NCBI GenBank assembly: GCA_934692455.1
Contig: CAKUTY010000044.1
Coordinates: 1-9,044 of the forward strand
Reading direction: 5' to 3'
DNA from: an uncultured Erysipelotrichaceae bacterium
GTDB lineage: Bacteria; Bacillota_I; Bacilli_A; Erysipelotrichales; Erysipelotrichaceae
DNA length: 9,044 nucleotides
Translations under genes and position numbers: made by a program
In this document: in pieces, positions 1 through 6,215 of the stretch
Numbering within the stretch: the first letter of the stretch is position 1
How the letters are laid out: every line of letters begins with the position of its first letter
Notes under the pieces: generated by a model
Database searches by the model: none
Told to the model about the DNA's origin: nothing
What the model saw: only the letters and a program-made list of their open reading frames with translations

Positions 1-55
1 AAATGGTTTTCCATTGTTTTGGACAACAAATTTCTCCTAAAAATCTATGTTCCAT
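1..55 (-). CDS. hsdS: second hsdS copy, 5' end only (runs off the left edge)
   Basis: The minus strand from base 55 reads ATG and then the same first 18 codons (MEHRFLGEICCPKQWKTI) as the complete hsdS at 2223. The identity is at nucleotide level, so this is the 5' end of a second type I specificity-subunit gene, or of a silent specificity cassette, facing the same way as the first. It lies 40 bp downstream of the recombinase stop codon. Unlike the first copy it has no purine-rich Shine-Dalgarno sequence: upstream of the repeat the sequence is the 3' end of the recombinase gene and an AT-rich linker. It may therefore be poorly translated until recombination joins it to the hsdM-proximal leader. 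Its length, and whether its recognition domains differ from the first copy, cannot be seen here. Confidence 0.75.
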   Translation of the reverse strand, partial: MEHRFLGEICCPKQWKTI

Positions 56-77
56 TCACATCTACAAATCCGAATTT
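1..77. repeat. 77-bp direct repeat, left copy (hsdS 5' end)
   Basis: Bases 1-77 are identical to 2169-2245, in the same orientation. The repeat holds 55 bp of hsdS coding sequence and 22 bp upstream of the ATG. Homology stops sharply after base 77 (next base g here, a in the other copy). It may extend beyond the left edge. The copies flank the recombinase gene and the hsdS body, which marks them as the probable exchange sites. Confidence 0.95.
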
Positions 78-81
78 GTAA
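64..81. other. candidate tyrosine-recombinase core site (dyad)
   Basis: TACAAAT-CCGA-ATTTGTA (63-80, give or take a base) is a 7-bp inverted repeat around a 4-bp centre. The 77-bp repeat ends within its right arm. In the other copy (about 2231-2248) the left arm and centre are kept but the right arm reads ATTTATC. Paired arms around a short central region, with homology ending at the core, is what sites of tyrosine recombinases look like. The dyad is short, so chance cannot be excluded. Confidence 0.4.
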
Positions 82-95
82 TAGAGGCAAACATA

Positions 96-1091
96 TTAAG
101 CTACATATTTTCTATGTGATTCTTTGACATTGTTTTGATTAACCATTGCATAATGCATGGTTGTATCTATCTGAGAATGTCCTAGTAAACTCTGCACCTG
201 TTCAATAGGCATTCCTTTATCAATAGCTTTTGTTGCGACAGTTCTTCTAAATTTATGAGGATGAACTTTTTGTATACCTAATCTTCTACCAAGTTGTCTT
301 AATCTAATTTCAACGCCACTTATATTTAACCTTTCGTGTGGAGCATCTAGAGAAACAAACAATGCAGGATCTGAATCTTTCCTAGAATTCAAATAATTCT
401 TTAAATGGATTTTTGTCCTAGCATCAAAATAAACCGGTCTTTCTTTATTTCCTTTACCAAATACCACACATTCTCTATTTTCAAAATCAATATCATTAAT
501 ATTCAATTTAACCAATTCTCCAACTCTCATTCCAGTTGAAGCCAATAAGTCAATAATAGCTAAATCTCTTAAACAATCACAGTTATCTCTTAATAATTCT
601 AAAGTTTCATCAGAATAAGTTTCCTTAATCACTTTATCAACTTTGATCTTATGAATTCTTTTCATAGGACTCTTTAAAATATAATTCTCTTCTTCTAACC
701 AAGAAAAGAAACTACTTAAATTACGTCTAATATTATCTACGCTAGCTTTTGAACAATCATTTATTTTCTGATAATCAGTTAAATAAGTCCTTAGATCATC
801 AGTAGTCATATGAGTAATACTCTTATTCATCTTGTTATTCATCTTCAACAAAGTAGACTCATAATATTTAGTTGTTCTTTTACTACAGCCTTCTATTTCT
901 TTTGCTGAAATAAACTTATTAATTAGTTCTTCATTACTGTATTTACCGATATCTAATAATGAATTGTCTTTCAAAACTACTTCTACCTTTTCTAAGCATC
1001 TAGTTAAAGTAGAATGTAACATCTCCATTTGTGCATTATCAAGATAATTCAATAGAGACTGTTCAATTTCTTTAATAACTTCTGTTTTCAT
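96..1091 (-). CDS. tyrosine recombinase/integrase (XerC/D-like) of the hsdS locus
   Basis: Site-specific recombinase of the tyrosine (phage integrase) family, 331 aa from the chosen start. The N-terminal SAM-like core-binding domain spans roughly residues 50-145 (KFISAKEIEGCSKRTTKYYE). The catalytic domain follows with the full active-site set: Arg about 189 in TGMRVGEL, Lys about 213 in GKGNKERP, His about 279 and Arg about 282 in HPHKFRR, His about 305 in LLGHS, and the nucleophile Tyr about 314 in TMHYA. Nothing looks inactivated. The frame is open to an ATG at 1127, but that one lacks an RBS. The ATG at 1091 has GGAGG at 1100-1104, 8 nt upstream, and is preferred. The gene sits between two hsdS 5' ends that carry a 77-bp direct repeat. 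Recombinases in this position are known from phase-variable type I R-M loci, so its inferred job is to exchange specificity genes. Confidence 0.9.
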   Translation of the reverse strand: MKTEVIKEIEQSLLNYLDNAQMEMLHSTLTRCLEKVEVVLKDNSLLDIGKYSNEELINKFISAKEIEGCSKRTTKYYESTLLKMNNKMNKSITHMTTDDLRTYLTDYQKINDCSKASVDNIRRNLSSFFSWLEEENYILKSPMKRIHKIKVDKVIKETYSDETLELLRDNCDCLRDLAIIDLLASTGMRVGELVKLNINDIDFENRECVVFGKGNKERPVYFDARTKIHLKNYLNSRKDSDPALFVSLDAPHERLNISGVEIRLRQLGRRLGIQKVHPHKFRRTVATKAIDKGMPIEQVQSLLGHSQIDTTMHYAMVNQNNVKESHRKYVA

Positions 1092-1099
1092 GTTAATAA

Positions 1100-1104
1100 C
1101 CTCC
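1100..1104 (-). promoter_or_regulatory. RBS deciding the recombinase start
   Basis: GGAGG on the minus strand, 8 nt before the ATG at 1091. It supports the shorter 331-aa form over the 343-aa frame opening at 1127, which has no Shine-Dalgarno sequence. Confidence 0.7.
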
Positions 1105-1137
1105 GTTACCAACATCTCTACATCCACTAATTAATAA

Positions 1138-2223
1138 TTATCCAAAATATTTTTGCATCAAACTGTCAAATAGTTGTTGTGTTTTTTCTAATGATTGTTG
1201 TACCGCTAATTTTGATTTATCGACTTGTTGAACGAAGTCAACAAATTTATTTTGAAGTTCAATAGGTGGAAGCAAAACTAAAAACTCCTTTATCATGTTT
1301 CCGTTTAAATTTGGCTGATTTCCACCTTTAGCCATATTACGAAGCTTTTCATAAGATAGTTCATAGTATTTCCACATGAAAATAGGATTGATTTTACTAC
1401 CAGGCAAAATACATGCGCATGCCTGATTTGTGGAAGCCTTAATATTTAAATATCCAGTCATTCCTCTTGTTTTTCCTTGTCCATACATTGCTATTAATAT
1501 CGTGCTGGGCGGAACTAACTTAGCAGATGAATTATCTAACCCTTTTCTAGTAATATATTCTGCAGGCTTTTGAATAACTTCATTTTGTAGATCTGCCGTT
1601 CTAATCCAAGGAATATCGCCTTTTTCCCAATACTCATTTTTTTCTCTGTTAGGCGTTCCTCCACTAATCACGTCGCAAAGTTTTTTTGTTTGGATGTATG
1701 GATAAAGTACACTGTCATGTATGCCACCAAACATCTCGACAAATCGGGCTTTGACTAATTGATCATATTTTTCTATTAAAAGCTCAAATTTTAACTTCAT
1801 ACCGTTTATCGTGCTAAAAACAGAAGCTATTTGTTTTTGCTTTTCAAAGTTACATAACGGTATTCTGATTTTCTCTATAGTCGATCTAATTATTTGTGGT
1901 TGTGCTGATCCACTAATAACGTCCGCAAATCCTCTTCCTATTAAATAGAAATATAGGTAATCTATGCATATATCATCGTCTAAATTATCTAATGCCATCG
2001 CATTTCCATTGACGTAAGAATAAGGTTTAGAAATAACAACACTTCCACAAGTGGCACCTCTGCACGTGACAAGTATTGTTGCCTTTTCGTGATTGTATTC
2101 TTTATATTTTCCGATTATTCCGTTTGCTCCATATACTGGATAGCCCGTTTCAGTAAGTTCACTAGTAGAAATGGTTTTCCATTGTTTTGGACAACAAATT
2201 TCTCCTAAAAATCTATGTTCCAT
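1138..2223 (-). CDS. hsdS: type I restriction-modification specificity subunit HsdS
   Basis: DNA-recognition subunit of a type I R-M enzyme. It binds a bipartite target and docks HsdM (and HsdR). The 361 aa show the two-fold plan of the family. Target recognition domain 1 is at about 1-120 (YGANGIIGKY, then IRIPLCNFEKQKQIASVF). A first helical spacer at about 125-167 ends VKARFVEMFGG. Target recognition domain 2 is at about 178-315 (ISGGTPNREKNEYWEKGDIPWI, then LVLLPPIELQNKFVDFV). A second spacer at about 320-361 ends DSLMQKYFG. It is somewhat short for the family but both halves look complete. The ATG at 2223 is the only possible start, since an in-frame TGA precedes it directly. The gene follows hsdM by 45 bp and precedes the recombinase by 46 bp, so all are probably one transcript. 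Its first 18 codons belong to the 77-bp repeat shared with the partial copy at 1-55. Confidence 0.95.
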   Translation of the reverse strand: MEHRFLGEICCPKQWKTISTSELTETGYPVYGANGIIGKYKEYNHEKATILVTCRGATCGSVVISKPYSYVNGNAMALDNLDDDICIDYLYFYLIGRGFADVISGSAQPQIIRSTIEKIRIPLCNFEKQKQIASVFSTINGMKLKFELLIEKYDQLVKARFVEMFGGIHDSVLYPYIQTKKLCDVISGGTPNREKNEYWEKGDIPWIRTADLQNEVIQKPAEYITRKGLDNSSAKLVPPSTILIAMYGQGKTRGMTGYLNIKASTNQACACILPGSKINPIFMWKYYELSYEKLRNMAKGGNQPNLNGNMIKEFLVLLPPIELQNKFVDFVQQVDKSKLAVQQSLEKTQQLFDSLMQKYFG

Positions 2224-2245
2224 TCACATCTACAAATCCGAATTT
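2169..2245. repeat. 77-bp direct repeat, right copy (hsdS 5' end)
   Basis: Identical to 1-77 in the same orientation. It spans the hsdS start codon and 18 codons. The base pairs just outside it on the hsdM side (2246 onward) carry the RBS and leader ATG, which the left copy lacks. Confidence 0.95.
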
Positions 2246-2266
2246 ATCATTCAGATTCTTTCTCCT
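2230..2266 (-). promoter_or_regulatory. hsdS translation leader: RBS plus 6-codon minicistron
   Basis: After the hsdM stop (2269-2271) the minus strand has AGGAG at 2262-2266. The first ATG downstream is not that of hsdS but one at 2250, opening the frame MINSDL and closing with TAG at 2230-2232. The hsdS ATG (2223) follows 6 nt later, with a TGA directly before it. There is no Shine-Dalgarno sequence at the normal distance from the hsdS ATG. Translation of hsdS may depend on reinitiation after this minicistron. The ATG and RBS lie outside the 77-bp repeat while the stop lies inside it. Confidence 0.5.
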
Positions 2267-2268
2267 TT

Positions 2269-3771
2269 CTAGTCCTTAAGAAGATCCTTAAGTTCTTCTA
2301 AATTCTTTTCAATCTCTTTGTTTAAAGATTCAATATCAGCAAGTATTTCACTAGTTGGTGGATACTCTACCTTTTCATAAATGGCCTCTTTGTACTTGTT
2401 GATTGATAAATCATAGTCATTTTCAACAATCTCTTCTTTATCTACAAAGAAGCTTTGTTCAGTTCTTTTACGTTCTACTTCTTTATCTAAATTGTTAAAC
2501 CTTTCAATAATATCAGGTATATCATTTTCCTTAACAACTGTTCTCTTATCATCTAAAGAATAGCCATCAGCTTTCATATCATAGAACCACACTTTATCAG
2601 TTCCGCCATGTCCCGTTTTTGTAAAGATGAGAATACCAGTAGATACACCAGCATAAGGCTTAAATACACCTGAAGGCATCGAAATAACCGCTTCTAATCT
2701 ATTATTTTCAATTAATGTTTTTCTAATTTGTTTATGAGCATTGCTTGAACCAAAGAGAACACCATCAGGAACGATACAAGCACATCTTCCGCCAACTTTT
2801 AATGTTCTTAGAAATAAAGCCAAGAATAACAATTCTGTTTTCTTTGTCTTAGTTACTTTCAACAAATCTGAAGAAACTGAATCGGCATCTAGTGAGCCCT
2901 TAAACGGTGGATTAGCAAGAATCAAAGAATATTTATCGTTATCTATGTTTTGATCAGATAAACTATCTCTATATTCAATAAAAGGAGACTCAACACCGTG
3001 TGTCATCATATTCATAGCACCAATACGTAACATAGTACGATCCATATCAAAACCATAGAACATGTGATTCATATAGTGTTCTCTATTTTCTTTATTCATT
3101 AATATCTCATTACGATATCTTTCTCTTAAATAGTCACTAGCACCAACTAAAAATCCGCAAGTACCACAAGCTGGGTCACATATTGTTTCCCCTGGTTTTG
3201 GATCCATTAATTCGACCATCATTTTTATAATGTGTCTAGGAGTTCTAAATTGACCATTTCTACCCGCAGTAGAAATCTTTGACAATAAATATTCATACAC
3301 ATCGCCACGAATATCAGTTTCGTTTGTTTTGCCCATTAAAGCATAAATTTCATCCAGACAATCAACTACCTTAGATAATATTAATGGAGTAGGCAATTTA
3401 AAAATTGCATCATCCATATATTTTGAGTAAGCACTGTTCTTATCCGAATGCAAATTCTTTATAAAAGGAAACACCCACTCTTGAACAATCGAATACATCT
3501 TATTTGCAGGCAAATCACGGAAAGTAGACCATTTCAATTGTTGTCCATCTATAGTTCTATCGCCAACTTCAATTTCCCCGGCAAAGATACTTTTAAAAGG
3601 TAGACCTAACATCGCACATTCTTTAGCATTCTTATTATCAGTTTCATCTAAATCATGAATAAACATCAAATAGGTTATTTGTTCAATAACCTCTAAAGGA
3701 TTAGTCAAACCGCCTGTAGCAAGCACATTCCATAAACCATCTATCTTATTTTTCAATTCACCTGTAATCAT
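2269..3771 (-). CDS. hsdM: type I restriction-modification methyltransferase subunit HsdM
   Basis: N6-adenine DNA methyltransferase subunit. It transfers a methyl group from S-adenosylmethionine to adenine at the site chosen by HsdS. The 500 aa are normal for the family. An N-terminal helical domain (about 1-135) is followed by the catalytic domain, with QFRTP near 175, the SAM-binding motif I DPACGTCGF at about 199 (usually DPACGSGGF) and the catalytic motif IV NPPF at about 287. A C-terminal helical tail contacts HsdS. The frame is open to an ATG at 3792, but the ATG at 3771 is preferred: GGAGG at 3781-3785 stands 9 nt upstream, and this ATG overlaps the fic stop codon by one base (TAATG), which favours coupled translation. 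It forms an operon with fic upstream and hsdS downstream. No hsdR is in view, so whether the system restricts or only methylates is open. Confidence 0.95.
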   Translation of the reverse strand: MITGELKNKIDGLWNVLATGGLTNPLEVIEQITYLMFIHDLDETDNKNAKECAMLGLPFKSIFAGEIEVGDRTIDGQQLKWSTFRDLPANKMYSIVQEWVFPFIKNLHSDKNSAYSKYMDDAIFKLPTPLILSKVVDCLDEIYALMGKTNETDIRGDVYEYLLSKISTAGRNGQFRTPRHIIKMMVELMDPKPGETICDPACGTCGFLVGASDYLRERYRNEILMNKENREHYMNHMFYGFDMDRTMLRIGAMNMMTHGVESPFIEYRDSLSDQNIDNDKYSLILANPPFKGSLDADSVSSDLLKVTKTKKTELLFLALFLRTLKVGGRCACIVPDGVLFGSSNAHKQIRKTLIENNRLEAVISMPSGVFKPYAGVSTGILIFTKTGHGGTDKVWFYDMKADGYSLDDKRTVVKENDIPDIIERFNNLDKEVERKRTEQSFFVDKEEIVENDYDLSINKYKEAIYEKVEYPPTSEILADIESLNKEIEKNLEELKDLLKD

Positions 3772-4826
3772 TATTGATTTCCTCCGTTCCATACATAAGA
3801 AGTATATCTTCCACCACTTAATTTTACTATTTCACCGCTCTTTAACAAATCACTTAACGACCTATTTATAGTAGTATCACTTATATCAGGACACTTTTTA
3901 GCAATCTCAGCTTTAGTTATTTTTCCAATATGGGTTTTAATCACTTCACGAACTCTATCTGGTTTACTAAGACCAGCAGTAATAAGAATTTGTACTCTAG
4001 ATGAGAATTCACGATAAGCAGCAATCACAACACCCAAATAGTATTCAACAAACGGTTCATAATCATTTGTGCCTTCATGCCAATTTATAGAGCTTTTTTG
4101 TAAGACGTCATAATATGTTTCCTTAGTTTTTTCGATTAACTTTTCAATACTTATGTATTTACCAACGATGTATCCTGATTTATATAAAAGTAATAAAGTT
4201 AATAATCTACTCATTCTTCCATTTCCATCATCAAAAGGATGGATACACAAGAAATCTAGAATAAACATCGGCATAATAAGCAAAGGATCTATTCTGTCAT
4301 TAATCGCTTCATTGTAAGCTTCGCATAGACTAATCATAGAATCGCGAGCTGCCCATGCTTCAACCGGTTTAAACCTAATAGATTGATTTCCTTTCATATC
4401 TACTTCAGCAATGATATTATCTGTAGATTTAAATCTTCCACCTATGCTTTCACTGCTAAACCTATATAAATCACCATGCAATTGAAGAAAATAATTTGAA
4501 CTAACAGGGATAAATTCATAACTATTATGAATGGTCGATAAAACATCTCTATAGCCCGCAATCTCTTTTTCATTTCTACTTTTTGGCATAGTCTTATCCA
4601 AAAGAAGTTGTTTTAATCTTTCTTCGGTTGTAACGATACCCTCAATCTTGTTAGAAGCTTCTGTACTTTGAATCTTAGCAATCTCTAATAATTCGGTTAA
4701 TTTGTCCGCATTAGATTCAATAAACAAATTTTGTTCGCCTTTATACTCATGAATAGAAGTTAGAAGTGTAACAATATTAGGAGTTAAAAGCTTTTTCCAT
4801 GATTCTTTATAATCAAATTCTCTCAT
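3771..4826 (-). CDS. fic: Fic-family protein (probable AMPylase) with C-terminal winged helix
   Basis: Fic proteins usually transfer AMP from ATP to a hydroxyl of a target protein. The 351 aa contain an intact catalytic motif HPFDDGNGRMSR starting at about His196. Upstream, SNKIEG (Ser58, Glu62, Gly63) matches the (S/T)xxxE(G/N) inhibitory helix that blocks ATP in cis, so the protein is expected to be self-inhibited. Residues about 285-345 (KAEIAKKCPDISDTTINRSLSDLLKSGEI) look like a winged helix-turn-helix. The ATG at 4826 has GAGGG at 4836-4840, 9 nt upstream. The gene overlaps hsdM by one base and heads the operon. Fic genes inside type I R-M loci recur in Bacillota, but their target there is not established. 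Upstream lies a four-box operator array, so autoregulation through the C-terminal domain is my inference. Confidence 0.92.
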   Translation of the reverse strand: MREFDYKESWKKLLTPNIVTLLTSIHEYKGEQNLFIESNADKLTELLEIAKIQSTEASNKIEGIVTTEERLKQLLLDKTMPKSRNEKEIAGYRDVLSTIHNSYEFIPVSSNYFLQLHGDLYRFSSESIGGRFKSTDNIIAEVDMKGNQSIRFKPVEAWAARDSMISLCEAYNEAINDRIDPLLIMPMFILDFLCIHPFDDGNGRMSRLLTLLLLYKSGYIVGKYISIEKLIEKTKETYYDVLQKSSINWHEGTNDYEPFVEYYLGVVIAAYREFSSRVQILITAGLSKPDRVREVIKTHIGKITKAEIAKKCPDISDTTINRSLSDLLKSGEIVKLSGGRYTSYVWNGGNQ

Positions 4827-4853
4827 TATACTTAACCCTCTTTCACCTCTTTA

Positions 4854-4882
4854 ATTGTAAATTCAATTTGGTCATAAATCAA
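4854..4882 (-). promoter_or_regulatory. sigma-A-type promoter of the fic-hsdM-hsdS operon
   Basis: On the minus strand TTGATT (4877-4882), a 17-bp spacer and TACAAT (4854-4859) stand 27 bp before the fic ATG. One operator box (4864-4875) lies wholly within the spacer, so a bound protein would block RNA polymerase. Confidence 0.7.
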
Positions 4883-4939
4883 TTCAATTTAGTCATTTTT
4901 CGAAAAATGACTAAATTGAAACCCAAAATGACTAAATTA
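4862..4939. promoter_or_regulatory. operator array: four boxes around a 38-bp perfect palindrome
   Basis: The box CAATTTAGTCAT or its complement ATGACTAAATTG occurs at 4864-4875 (one change), 4885-4896, 4907-4918 (inverted) and 4928-4939 (inverted, one change). Start-to-start spacing is 21, 22 and 21 bp, or two helical turns each, so all boxes face one side of the DNA. Boxes 2 and 3 form a perfect palindrome at 4883-4920 centred on CG. Box 1 lies between -35 and -10 of the fic promoter and box 2 just upstream of the -35. This is a strong candidate for cooperative repression. Confidence 0.75.
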
Positions 4940-4941
4940 AA

Positions 4942-4979
4942 AATGTTTCCATACAACACATAAATTCATAGGAAACATT
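4942..4979 (-). terminator. possible terminator of the small membrane-protein gene
   Basis: Arms AATGTTTCC (4942-4950) and GGAAACATT (4971-4979) form a perfect 9-bp stem with a 20-nt loop. Read on the minus strand it is followed by a run of T (4939-4943, partly in the stem). It lies 58 bp after the stop of the 63-aa gene and before the fic promoter. The long loop and modest T-run make it a weak example. Confidence 0.4.
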
Positions 4980-5037
4980 CAAAATATCCTTTATTTAAGC
5001 CAACAATTGAAGTTTTGTATCCACACAAGTGTTAAAC

Positions 5038-5229
5038 TCAATCTTTTTCATTCCACGCAAACCATAGTATTGTAATACCAACAATTGATTCTGTAATCAA
5101 CAATATAAAAGGAATACTATCTACAATCTTTTCAGTACGATTATCATCAGCACTAACAAGATTAACACTAGAAAATATCAGGATAGCTACCATTCCTATA
5201 GTAGCCAGATACTTAACCATCTTTTTCAT
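5038..5229 (-). CDS. small secreted or membrane protein, 63 aa, unknown function
   Basis: I do not recognise the family. The N-terminus MKKMVKYLATIGMVAILIFS, followed by SVNLVSADD, has the positive start, hydrophobic core and A-D boundary of a signal peptide, with cleavage plausible after Ala27. A second hydrophobic stretch at about 39-58 (IPFILLITESIVGITILWFA) ends in WNEKD, which would leave a short extracellular loop and one anchored helix. No Shine-Dalgarno sequence precedes the ATG. A possible -10 (TAGAAT, 5239-5244) sits only 9 nt upstream, so the mRNA leader would be very short. It is divergent from the LytTR regulator, 89 bp apart, which makes it a candidate target of that regulator. 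The composition argues for a real gene, but the lack of an RBS keeps confidence moderate. Confidence 0.5.
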   Translation of the reverse strand: MKKMVKYLATIGMVAILIFSSVNLVSADDNRTEKIVDSIPFILLITESIVGITILWFAWNEKD

Positions 5230-5278
5230 ATGAAAATCATTCTAATCATCAATCAAATATTTTCCATTATTTTTAATT

Positions 5279-5312
5279 AAATCACTTATTTATTATTTAA
5301 ATGACTTATAAT
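5279..5312 (+). promoter_or_regulatory. promoter and direct repeats before the LytTR gene
   Basis: A consensus TATAAT at 5307-5312 ends 6 bp before the ATG at 5319; no good -35 is visible. An 11-bp direct repeat AAATcACTTAT / AAATgACTTAT (5279-5289 and 5299-5309, one mismatch, 20 bp apart) overlaps the -10. LytTR proteins bind spaced direct repeats, so these could be autoregulatory sites. Confidence 0.45.
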
Positions 5313-5318
5313 TAGCTT

Positions 5319-6098
5319 ATGATAACTAATGAATTAATTGAACAATCACTAAATATTATTACTGAATACTATAGTAATAACTTACAACCATTTTTTGATA
5401 GTCTAAGTGATGATGTATTATGGATTGGACCGGTAGAAGGACAAGAGATGAGAGGAAGAGAAAACATGATAAATGCTTTCTCTTCAGATGAGCATAATCT
5501 AACCTTTACCGTAGGATCTATTCGTGTACAATGTATCACTCTAAACAAAAACGCACATGAAGTTCTTCTTCATTATGAAATCTTTACTCACTACCCTAGC
5601 GATAATACTGATTTACATAATCAAAGAACACAACTATCATGGCATCAAAACAAATCCAAATGGGAAATAGCTCTTGTACATGTTAGTAATGAATGGAAAA
5701 AGGATGATAGAGATACCATTTATCCAGTTCATTATGAAAATGCAGGAATACCTGTTAGATTAATTGAAAAACCAGATTACTACATTACCCTACAAGCATG
5801 TGATATGAAAGTTCATCGTATTTCTATTCATAATGTTTTATATGTAGAAACAATTAAGAAAGCTACTAAACTAATTGTTCATACTAAAAACGAAAACATT
5901 ACCATCAACGGTAAACTAAGTGACTTTGAAAAGAAATATGATGATCATCTATTAAGAATACACACAAGCTTTCTAATTAATCCAAGTTGTGTTACCAAGA
6001 TAGAACGTTTTAATCTACAGCTACAAGACGGTACTATCTTACCTATTCCTGAAAAGAAATATACTGAAGTTAAAGAAGCTATTTTTTCTAGAAAATAG
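5319..6098 (+). CDS. LytTR-family transcriptional regulator with N-terminal NTF2/SnoaL-like domain
   Basis: Probable cytoplasmic transcription regulator, 259 aa. Residues about 1-126 look like an NTF2/SnoaL-like fold (LIEQSLNIITEYYSNNLQPFFDSL, then DDVLWIGPVEGQEMRGRENM and a run of beta strands ending WEIALVHVSNEW). Such domains bind small ligands or mediate dimerisation. Residues about 155-255 are a LytTR DNA-binding domain, shown by ISIHNVLYVETI, LRIHTSFLINPSCV and ILPIPEKKYTEVKEAI. There is no receiver domain, so it is not a classical response regulator. The NTF2-like part may be the sensor, which is inference. The ATG at 5319 has no RBS and lies 6 bp after a TATAAT, so the mRNA may be leaderless. 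The next ATG in frame (residue 44) would cut into the first domain. It is divergent from the 63-aa membrane protein gene. No clear terminator follows. Confidence 0.88.
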   Translation: MITNELIEQSLNIITEYYSNNLQPFFDSLSDDVLWIGPVEGQEMRGRENMINAFSSDEHNLTFTVGSIRVQCITLNKNAHEVLLHYEIFTHYPSDNTDLHNQRTQLSWHQNKSKWEIALVHVSNEWKKDDRDTIYPVHYENAGIPVRLIEKPDYYITLQACDMKVHRISIHNVLYVETIKKATKLIVHTKNENITINGKLSDFEKKYDDHLLRIHTSFLINPSCVTKIERFNLQLQDGTILPIPEKKYTEVKEAIFSRK

Positions 6099-6180
6099 TT
6101 CCATACAACACTTTCTTTTCTTTCAAACAACGATAATAGTGCCTATTTCAGCCATTATTTAACATTTTATATAATCGCAA

Positions 6181-6209
6181 CTGTTAAACTAACTTAGAAT
6201 TGGTATAAT
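6181..6209 (+). promoter_or_regulatory. extended -10 promoter of a putative ncRNA
   Basis: TGGTATAAT (6201-6209) is a TGn-TATAAT extended -10. The -35 at 17 bp, CTGTTA (6181-6186), is poor. No ORF with an RBS follows; the sequence downstream is rich in hairpins. Confidence 0.55.
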
Positions 6210-6215
6210 CTTAAT

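Noticed and set aside
1..2245. Invertible hsdS pair (inverted repeats) as in classic phase-variable type I loci
   Set aside because: Both repeat copies are in the same orientation, so within this window only deletion/excision or exchange is possible. Inverted copies further left cannot be excluded.
2741..2953. Plus-strand 70-codon open frame inside hsdM
   Set aside because: Antisense shadow of a gene with clear motifs; no RBS, no family resemblance.
3771..3792. Upstream hsdM start at 3792 (adds seven residues)
   Set aside because: The GGAGG lies inside that extension and is properly spaced only for the ATG at 3771, which also forms the TAATG overlap with fic.
4947..4959. 13-nt repeat TTCCATACAACAC, also at 6099-6111, flanking the small gene and LytTR gene
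   Set aside because: A 13-mer shared once in 9 kb of AT-rich DNA is near chance expectation, and the flanks do not match. Not enough to call a mobile unit or att pair.
5945..6130. Minus-strand 61-codon open frame over the end of the LytTR gene
   Set aside because: Antisense to the conserved LytTR domain; composition not protein-like for a separate gene.
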